The notes beneath the pieces were generated by a model. It was not told the DNA's origin. It searched no databases and worked only from the letters and a program-made list of their open reading frames with translations. Made by a program: the position numbers and the translations under genes. From assembly GCA_002408385.1 (NCBI GenBank), contig DHSB01000062.1, forward strand, positions 10,760 through 28,719: DNA of 17,960 nucleotides. The letters run 5' to 3'. Shown here piece by piece: positions 1 through 4,841 of the stretch (its first letter is position 1; every line of letters starts with the position of its first letter). This DNA is from Myxococcales bacterium UBA5297 (GTDB lineage Bacteria; Myxococcota; Myxococcia; Myxococcales; UBA5297).

Positions 1-265
1 CCCCGAGGAGCTGCGCGACCCGGGCGAGGCACTGCGGCTCGGCGCACGCGCCGAGCGCAGGCTCCTCGTCGAGCGCCCGGCGGGTCGCATCCTCATCGAG
101 CACACGCAGGCCCTCGAGCGCAGCGAGCGAAACCCGCACCGCTCCCTGCATCTCGACGGCTTGCTCGAATCCGGTTCCGAGCGGCTCGAGCGGCAGGAGC
201 GCGACCGAAGGCGCGGGTGCGGCCGCCGCGAGCAGCAGCGCCGCCAGCGGAGCGAACGCGCTCAT
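1..265 (-). CDS. TolB-like / PEGA-type secreted protein, N-terminal part only
   Basis: Minus-strand frame starting with ATG at 265 and running off the left edge; 88 residues are visible. It opens with a signal peptide (MSAFAPLAALLLAAAAPAPS) followed by a beta-strand-like ALLPLEPLG segment. Near residue 78 it has the pattern GACAEPQCLARVAQLLG. A C-x4-C motif followed by an LA..A..LG helix is typical of myxobacterial proteins with a TolB-N-like domain, often with PEGA or TPR repeats further on; that is family knowledge recalled without a search. Its ATG overlaps the TGA of the caspase gene (ATGA, 262-265), so the two are probably translationally coupled and act in the same process. The product should be periplasmic or exported. 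The C-terminal domains that would identify it lie outside the window. Confidence 0.6.
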   Translation of the reverse strand, partial: MSAFAPLAALLLAAAAPAPSVALLPLEPLGTGFEQAVEMQGAVRVSLAALEGLRVLDEDATRRALDEEPALGACAEPQCLARVAQLLG

Positions 266-1497
266 GGCGGCGGGCGCCTCACCGGCTCTCCCACCGGCAG
301 ATCGCCCGAGGTGGCGGCGTAGCCGCGGTAGAAGTCGAGCCCGTAGGGAACCTCGAACAGCGAGCGGCGGAAGGTCGTGTCGATGCTGCCGCGCGAGGCG
401 AGCGCGAGCGGCCGCCAGGTGAGGGCCGAGACGTCGACGACGCCGCGGGCGGCGAGCTCGACCGAGGCCTCGGTCGTCTCGGTGCGCACGAAGTAGCGCG
501 CCTTGCGCGGCAGGGCGAGCGCGACGCTGCGGTCGGGGGCCTTGTTGAAGTCGAACAGCCGCACCCCGCGGTTGTCCTCGATGTAGAAGCGGCCGGCGAA
601 CGAGGCGGGGAAGAGCAGGAAGCGCTCGAAGCCCGGCGCGCTCAGATCGACCAGCGGGCGGGCGCGGTCGCGGGCGGGCGGCCGCGCGAAGATGTCCGGG
701 CGGGCGCGCGGGTCCTCGATCTTCAGGTTCGCGGCGGCCACGAAGGCCCGCAGCTCGCTGTACTCGATGCGCGCGTCGCCGTTGACGTCGGCCGCGCCCG
801 AGAGCGCCGAGAGCACCTCGTGGGAGAAGACCCCGGCGCGAAAGCCCGCCCACTCGTGGCTCTCGCGCTCGCCCGAGGTGGAGAGGACGACGCCGACGTG
901 CGGATAGCGCTCCAGCTCCTGCTCCTCGAGGTAGCCGCGCACCAGGTCGCCGTAGGCCGGCCCGCGCTCCTCGCCCCCGCGCCGGTTCACCATCAGGTAG
1001 GCGTTGCAGGAGTCGATGATGACGTGGACGAAGTCGGCCTCGACCCCGCGGATGACCTTCTCGAAGAGGTCCGAGCGGGTGAAGGCGCCGTCGAGCAGGC
1101 TCACGTAGCCCTCGCGGTTCGGGCCGACGTTGCCGTGGCCGACGAAGGCGAAGACGAGCGTGGTCTGGTGGCCCGCGGCCCGGTCGCCGGCGACGCGGCG
1201 GGCGACGTGCGAGAGCGCCTCGTCGACCGCTCGGCGGGTCGGCGGGACGCTGCGCCGGGCGAGCTCGGGGAAGACGGCCTGCGAATCCTGATCGAGCACG
1301 GCGAGCAGCGCCAGGTCGGCCGACAGCGGCCCGAGCAGCTCGGCGTAGCGGGCCGCGTCGTCGTCGGCGAAGCGCAGCGGGGCGACGCCCTCGTCGATGC
1401 TCGCGTTGCTGCCGACGACGACCGCGTACTGCCGGTGCTCGGCGCGCGCCGGGAGGGCGAGGGTACAGACTCCGAGCAGCAAAAGGCACCAACGCAT
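262..1497 (-). CDS. Secreted caspase-family (C14-like) protease with EF-hand
   Basis: 411 residues from ATG at 1497. I chose this start because it opens a clean signal peptide (MRWCLLLLGVCTLALPARA, cleavage after ARA). In-frame ATGs at 1533 and 1536 have no better ribosome site and would bury the signal. The caspase-like fold is visible as strand YAVVVGSN (24-31), the spacer LRFADDDAARYAELL (41-55), the catalytic His in FAFVGHGN (His121) and the catalytic Cys in VHVIIDSCNAY (Cys164). Residues 237-248 match an EF-hand loop, with acidic or polar ligands D237, N239, D241, E245 and E248. About 150 further residues have no fold I recognise. The protein is therefore probably an exported cysteine protease that may bind calcium. 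It heads a two-gene unit with the TolB-like gene and is divergent from the sigma/anti-sigma pair. Substrate unknown. Confidence 0.85.
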   Translation of the reverse strand: MRWCLLLLGVCTLALPARAEHRQYAVVVGSNASIDEGVAPLRFADDDAARYAELLGPLSADLALLAVLDQDSQAVFPELARRSVPPTRRAVDEALSHVARRVAGDRAAGHQTTLVFAFVGHGNVGPNREGYVSLLDGAFTRSDLFEKVIRGVEADFVHVIIDSCNAYLMVNRRGGEERGPAYGDLVRGYLEEQELERYPHVGVVLSTSGERESHEWAGFRAGVFSHEVLSALSGAADVNGDARIEYSELRAFVAAANLKIEDPRARPDIFARPPARDRARPLVDLSAPGFERFLLFPASFAGRFYIEDNRGVRLFDFNKAPDRSVALALPRKARYFVRTETTEASVELAARGVVDVSALTWRPLALASRGSIDTTFRRSLFEVPYGLDFYRGYAATSGDLPVGEPVRRPPP

Positions 1498-1734
1498 GGG
1501 CAGGGCCCCGATAGTCGAGAGGTTGCCAGTCATCATAGCCGCACGACCGCGCTCCGGCGGCCTTGCGCCGCCGGGCCACCGGCGCAAGCAGGGCTCGCTC
1601 AACCCATTGCCTGGCGAGCGGCGGATGGATCGGGGAGGCCGTTTTTTGCGGGAGGCGAGCCCATCGGATAGATCGGTCGGCTCAAGGTTCAGGGGGGCGC
1701 GCGATCCAGCGGCGCTGCCCGCCGCCAATAGGAC
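1498..1734. promoter_or_regulatory. Divergent intergenic region between caspase and sigma genes
   Basis: 237 bp with no convincing gene must hold the promoters for both directions. I cannot place -35/-10 boxes with confidence in this GC-rich sequence. An ECF-type GGAAC box, looked for by eye, is absent on both strands. It contains the paired hairpins described separately (1554-1588), a T6 run (1642-1647) and an 8-bp inverted repeat, GGGCTCGC at 1591-1598 with GCGAGCCC at 1655-1662. Confidence 0.4.
1554..1588. promoter_or_regulatory. Two overlapping, largely exclusive hairpins
   Basis: CCGGCGG (1554-1560) pairs perfectly with CCGCCGG (1568-1574). CTTGCGCC (1562-1569) pairs perfectly with GGCGCAAG (1581-1588). 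The two helices compete for bases 1568-1569 and interleave, so both cannot form fully unless as a pseudoknot. The site is non-coding, upstream of both divergent genes, and would lie in the leader of whichever transcript includes it. A regulatory role is inference only; GC-rich DNA makes hairpins by chance fairly often. Confidence 0.3.
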
Positions 1735-2382
1735 GTGGAGAAGCGATTGCCCCTGCTCGAAGAGGACCGCGCCCTGCTGGCAGCCTTTCGCGAGGGACAG
1801 CCCGATGCGCTCCTCGCGGTCTATCGCGCCTACGCGGCGAGGATCGCGGCGGCGCTGCACGCCGGGCTGCGCTCGGACGGTCGGCCCGCGGCCAGGATGA
1901 CGAGCCCCTTCGAGCTCGAGAACGGGGTCCAGGAGGTCTTCGTGCGCGCCTTCGATCCCTCGGCCAGAGCTGCCTACGACGGAATTCGGCCCTACGAGGG
2001 CTTCCTCGTCGGCATCGCGCGCAACGTCCTGCACGAGCGGGCGCGGGTGCGCGAGGTGCCGAGCGCCGCGCCTTCGGTCGAGCAGGGCGCCAGGGTCGCC
2101 GACCTGCCGGCCCCGGAGGACGAGCTCGAGCAACGCGAGGTCGCGCGGCTGCTCTCGGAGTTTCTGGCGGGTTGCCAGGCTGAGGAGCGCGCGCTCTACG
2201 AGCTGCGCTACGAGCAGGCGCAGAGTCAGGAGGCGACGGCGCGCGGGTTGGGCATCACGCGCATCCAGCTCCGGCGGCGAGAGCGGAGGCTCAAGCAGCG
2301 GCTGCTCGCGTTCATGCAGTCACACGGCTATCTCGGCGGCCTGAAGGAAGAAGGCTGGGGATTCGGGCTGGCCTCGCGCTAG
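1735..2382 (+). CDS. Sigma-70 family (ECF-like) RNA polymerase sigma factor
   Basis: 215 residues from GTG at 1735. An in-frame TAG at 1729-1731 lies just two codons before, so the frame cannot start earlier. The nearest AGGA is only one base from the GTG, so a slightly later start (for example TTG at 1747) is possible. Region 2 spans about residues 12-104, with AAFREGQPDALLAVYRAYA, QEVFVRAFDPS and the region 2.4-like EGFLVGIARNVLHERARVR. A linker follows, then region 4 at about 134-196 with the helix-turn-helix EATARGLGITRIQLRRRERR. The size and two-domain layout fit an ECF-type factor. It should direct RNA polymerase to a small regulon, perhaps including the divergent caspase unit. The anti-sigma gene follows after a 14-nt gap, the classic pairing. 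Confidence 0.82.
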   Translation: MEKRLPLLEEDRALLAAFREGQPDALLAVYRAYAARIAAALHAGLRSDGRPAARMTSPFELENGVQEVFVRAFDPSARAAYDGIRPYEGFLVGIARNVLHERARVREVPSAAPSVEQGARVADLPAPEDELEQREVARLLSEFLAGCQAEERALYELRYEQAQSQEATARGLGITRIQLRRRERRLKQRLLAFMQSHGYLGGLKEEGWGFGLASR

Positions 2383-2396
2383 CGAAGGGTTCGGGC

Positions 2397-3218
2397 ATGG
2401 GCTGCGGAAAACGAGAATTCGCGCGCCTGCTGGAGGGGTCGTTCCTCGGCGAGCTCTCGCTGAGTGACTGGGAGCGGCTCCGGGCGCACCTCGCGGCCTG
2501 CGAGGGCTGCCGCGCCGAGTACGACCGCCAGGTACTGCTCCAGCGGGCGATGCGCCGGGAACCCGGGCCGCTGCCGGCCGAGAGCCTCGAGCGGATAGGC
2601 GAGTCGGTCCTCGCGCGGCTCGGCGCGGTCGAACGCGGGGCGAAGCGCTCTCGACGCTCCTGGTGGTGGAAGGCGGCCTCGGTCGCGGCGCCGGCCGCAG
2701 CGCTGGCGCTGCTGCTCGTGCTCGTTCCACGGGAAGCCGACCGTTTCCAGGCGCGCTCTTCGGGCGGGGCGCAGGTCGAGGGCGTGCGTGCGTTCTGCAT
2801 CGAGGGCGAAGGTGCCGGCGCGAGGGTCCGCTCGACCACCGACTTCGGAAGCAGCGGCGAGCTTCGCTGCCGTCGTTCCGACACCTTGCAACTCAGCTAT
2901 TCGAGCGGTCCGGCAGGCGCCTGGCTCGCCGTCGTCTCGGTCCCCGAAGGCGGGGAGGGCGGGCTGCTCGAGTACACCGGGCAGACGGGCGAGGGCCAGG
3001 GTGTGCGGATAGAGGCGAGCAGGGTCGACGAGCCGCTTCCCTACAGCACACGCCTGCAGGCCAGACACGCGGAAGGGGCGCGCGTCGTCGTGGCGCTCTT
3101 CTGCGAGCGTGCGCTGTCGGCCGAGGAGCTCGAGGCCGCCGCGCGCGCGGTGGCCGCCGGAGGCGAGCCGGGCGCTGGGGTGCGCGTCGCGCGGGTGGCG
3201 AGGCTCGTCGTCGAGTAG
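2397..3218 (+). CDS. Zinc-finger (zf-HC2/ZAS-type) transmembrane anti-sigma factor
   Basis: 273 residues from ATG at 2397, with GAAGGG (2384-2389) at good spacing. The N-terminal cytoplasmic part has the zinc-binding HLAACEGC (His31, Cys35, Cys38), the Hx3Cx2C core of anti-sigma domains. A basic/aromatic stretch (RSRRSWWWK) leads into one membrane helix at about 89-110. The remaining roughly 160 residues lie outside the membrane. They include LRCRRSDTLQLSY and AWLAVVSVPEGGEGGLLEY, resembling the beta-rich sensor domain found behind zf-HC2 in Myxococcota proteins next to caspase-like genes. It should hold the upstream sigma factor inactive until an envelope signal releases it. Two Cys pairs outside the membrane (around 133/156 and further on) could form disulfides. 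Partner and signal are inferred from position. Confidence 0.78.
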   Translation: MGCGKREFARLLEGSFLGELSLSDWERLRAHLAACEGCRAEYDRQVLLQRAMRREPGPLPAESLERIGESVLARLGAVERGAKRSRRSWWWKAASVAAPAAALALLLVLVPREADRFQARSSGGAQVEGVRAFCIEGEGAGARVRSTTDFGSSGELRCRRSDTLQLSYSSGPAGAWLAVVSVPEGGEGGLLEYTGQTGEGQGVRIEASRVDEPLPYSTRLQARHAEGARVVVALFCERALSAEELEAAARAVAAGGEPGAGVRVARVARLVVE

Positions 3219-3303
3219 GGGCTCAGAGGCCCGCGGTGCCGCGTTGGGGCGCTCTTGCGACTGAAGATGTGTCGCGAAGAATCCTTCGAGCAATGACCGG
3301 TCA

Positions 3304-3330
3304 GCCCGAGCCCCTCGACAGGCTCGGGGC
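3304..3330. repeat. Palindromic dispersed-repeat core (PEPVEG type)
   Basis: CCCGAGCC (3305-3312) pairs with GGCTCGGG (3321-3328) around the 8-nt loop CCTCGACA. On the minus strand the sequence would read PEPVEGLG. I recall that string from spurious translations in many bacterial genomes, where a related palindrome (core CCTGTCGA) is widely dispersed. It sits inside the inverted-repeat element and is followed by the 12-bp palindrome GAAGGGCCCTTC (3341-3352). Confidence 0.55.
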
Positions 3331-3352
3331 AGGCGAAGTCGAAGGGCCCTTC

Positions 3353-3401
3353 AGCTCCGCTCCCGCCGCTGGCGCGTCGGGAGCTACGCTCAGAATGAGC
3401 G
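3353..3401. repeat. Adjacent hairpins inside the inverted-repeat element
   Basis: AGCTCC (3353-3358) pairs with GGAGCT (3380-3385). Immediately after it, CGCTCA (3387-3392) and TGAGCG (3396-3401) form a hairpin with a three-base loop. The second resembles the common dispersed motif containing CTCAGAATGAG. Short stems, but several in a row within one non-coding unit are unlikely to be incidental. Confidence 0.45.
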
Positions 3402-3616
3402 GGGGACGAACCGAGATCAGGGACGTTTCGCGACACCTCTTGAGCCGGCGTCCCCGCCGTCTCGGCGGTCGCCCCCGGGGCCGAAGCTGCGGCGCGAGCG
3501 ACCATGCAGGGGTTGGGTGGCGACCCGGGGAAAGGGGTCTTCCTTCCGCTGCCGCCATCGCTGGAACTGCCGCGATAGGACTGAATCGCGAATCTCGGAA
3601 CGCCACTTCTGCGTGC

Positions 3617-3735
3617 GGAAACGGCGTTCGAGGACCGAAATGGCCTTGTCGGACCTGGGAAACGGCGTTTCGAGGACCGAAATGGCCTTCCGACCCGGGG
3701 GAACCGCCGTTTCGAGCAAGGCCGCCCGGGGTTTC
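3617..3735. repeat. Degenerate 41-42 bp tandem repeat, about three units
   Basis: Units begin at 3617, 3658 and 3700. The first two share GGAAACGGCG followed, after one extra T in the second, by TTCGAGGACCGAAATGGCCT. The third keeps GGAA, CCGTTTCGAGCAAGGCC and a trailing CCCGGGG but has diverged. Bases 3596-3616 look like a broken fourth unit. Related tandem motifs (KAISVLE-like when translated) recur, as far as I recall, as hypothetical-protein artefacts in deltaproteobacteria. No gene is implied. Confidence 0.65.
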
Positions 3736-3781
3736 GAGCTTTGGGGCCGCGCAGGGGTGATGTTCGTCACCCGGAGCCCGC

Positions 3782-4738
3782 CTACGGCAGCTCGAAGGTG
3801 ACCCGCGCCGGCCGTGCGATGAGCACGTCGCAGGGGCTGCGCCGCAGGACGCTCTCGGCGACGCTGCCGAGCAGCATGTGCGCCAGGCCCGTGCGCGCGT
3901 GCGTCCCGAGGACGATGACGTCGGCTCCGCGGCGCACGGCCTCCTCGAGCACGATGGTGCGCGGCTCGCCGCGGCGCACCACCGCGGTGACCGTGACCTC
4001 CTCGGGCGCCTCGAGCACTTCGACCAGGCTGCTCGTGCCGACCTGGGCCGCCTGGCGCAGCTCCTGGCGGTATTGGACGACCTGGTCCTCGGGCAGATAG
4101 GTCTCCATCGAGGTCTCGAAGGGGAGCTGGTAGGCGTGCAGCAGCTCGAGCGTGGCGCCCGCGGGAGAGACGCTCAGGGCGAGGTCGGCTATCTCCCGGG
4201 AGACGTCGGAGAGATCGACCGCGGCGAGCACCCGCCGATACGGCTTGGAGGGCGCCTGGGCGACCACGAGCACCGGGAGCTCGGCCTTGCGCACGACCTG
4301 CTCGGTGACCGAGCCGGCGGCGATCGCGCCGAAGAGCCGCGAGCGCAGCCCCGAGGGCCTGCTGCCGCGGCCCATGACGATGAAGCTTGCGTTCAGGGCC
4401 CGCGCACGCCGGACGATCTCGACGAAGGCGCGCCCTTGGCTCAGGAGCGGCGTGAAGCGAAGGTCGTCGCGGCCGATCTTCCTCGCGGCGCCGGCCGCCT
4501 CTTCGACGGCCTCTTCCAAAGACGCGCGCACCTGGCGCTTGAACGAGGCCGCCAGTTTGTCGGGCAGCTTCTCCGGCATCACGTGCAGCAGGCTGAGGCG
4601 CGCGCCGCGGGCGAGCGGCAACTGCACGGCGCGCCGCGCCGCCCGCCGCGAGGCGCGCGAGAAGTCGGTGGCCACGAGCACGCGGTTGGCGAGGGCGCGC
4701 CCCTCCTGCACGCTCGCTTTGTCTTGCTTGGGCACCAT
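3782..4738 (-). CDS. Tandem two-domain universal stress protein (UspA family)
   Basis: 318 residues from ATG at 4738, preceded on the minus strand by AAGGAGC at about 8 nt. Two Usp domains lie in tandem. Domain 1 (about 18-160) opens RVLVATDFS (Asp25) and ends in LPVLVVA. Domain 2 (about 168-309) opens RRVLAAVDLSD (Asp175) and has the nucleotide-binding signature GTHARTG (278-284) plus GSVAES (291-296). Domain 1 carries a looser GRGSRPSG version, so ATP binding may be limited to domain 2. The protein is soluble and cytoplasmic. Double-domain Usp proteins bind ATP and act in stress tolerance and in control of transporters. Its divergent position, 103 bp from the Mrp antiporter operon, suggests a link to ion or pH homeostasis, which is inference. 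The end of the gene faces the repeat region. Confidence 0.9.
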   Translation of the reverse strand: MVPKQDKASVQEGRALANRVLVATDFSRASRRAARRAVQLPLARGARLSLLHVMPEKLPDKLAASFKRQVRASLEEAVEEAAGAARKIGRDDLRFTPLLSQGRAFVEIVRRARALNASFIVMGRGSRPSGLRSRLFGAIAAGSVTEQVVRKAELPVLVVAQAPSKPYRRVLAAVDLSDVSREIADLALSVSPAGATLELLHAYQLPFETSMETYLPEDQVVQYRQELRQAAQVGTSSLVEVLEAPEEVTVTAVVRRGEPRTIVLEEAVRRGADVIVLGTHARTGLAHMLLGSVAESVLRRSPCDVLIARPARVTFELP

Positions 4739-4783
4739 GGGCGAAAGCTCCTTGCCGCCAAAACTGCGACGAGAGCTTCGGAT

Positions 4784-4811
4784 TTGCAGGCGAGGGCCCG
4801 GTCCATAGATT
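4784..4811 (+). promoter_or_regulatory. Candidate sigma-70-like promoter for the mrp operon
   Basis: In the 103-bp divergent spacer, TTGCAG (4784-4789) is followed after 16 nt by TAGATT (4806-4811), an acceptable -35/-10 pair in an otherwise GC-rich stretch. A start near 4818 would give a leader of about 25 nt before the mrpA ATG. Placed by eye only. Confidence 0.3.
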
Positions 4812-4841
4812 CACGAGCGGCCGGATGGCCGAAGAGCCCAG

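Larger units (their letters stand above)
3261..3444. repeat. MITE-like / REP-like element bounded by 18-bp inverted repeats
   Basis: The left end (3261-3278, CTGAAGATGTGTCGCGAA) and the reverse complement of the right end (3427-3444, CTCAAGAGGTGTCGCGAA) match at 16 of 18 positions, including an uninterrupted 10-bp core GTGTCGCGAA. The 184-bp unit has no coding capacity and contains further palindromes, as expected of a non-autonomous dispersed element. I see no obvious target-site duplication at its edges. Mobility and copy number elsewhere in the genome are unknown. Confidence 0.6.
3219..3781. other. 563-bp gene-free repeat region
   Basis: I find no protein with a plausible start, domain or codon pattern here. 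The stretch separates the anti-sigma gene from the convergent end of the stress-protein gene and is packed with repeats: a terminal-inverted-repeat element (3261-3444), palindromes within it, and degenerate tandem repeats (3617-3735). The remaining segment, 3445-3616, shows nothing I recognise. No classic hairpin-plus-T-run terminator follows either flanking gene; the palindromes may serve that role. Confidence 0.6.

Noticed and set aside
217..1671. A 484-codon plus-strand open frame opposite the caspase gene
   Set aside because: Antisense to a gene with signal peptide and catalytic His/Cys motifs; its own product is Ala/Arg/Glu/Gly-biased with no recognisable domain.
3041..3505. Minus-strand frame through the inverted-repeat element containing PEPVEG
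   Set aside because: The peptide arises from the dispersed palindrome and overlaps the anti-sigma gene antisense; no credible start.
3617..3735. CRISPR array
   Set aside because: The repeats are contiguous, of 41-42 bp without unique spacers, and no cas genes are present.
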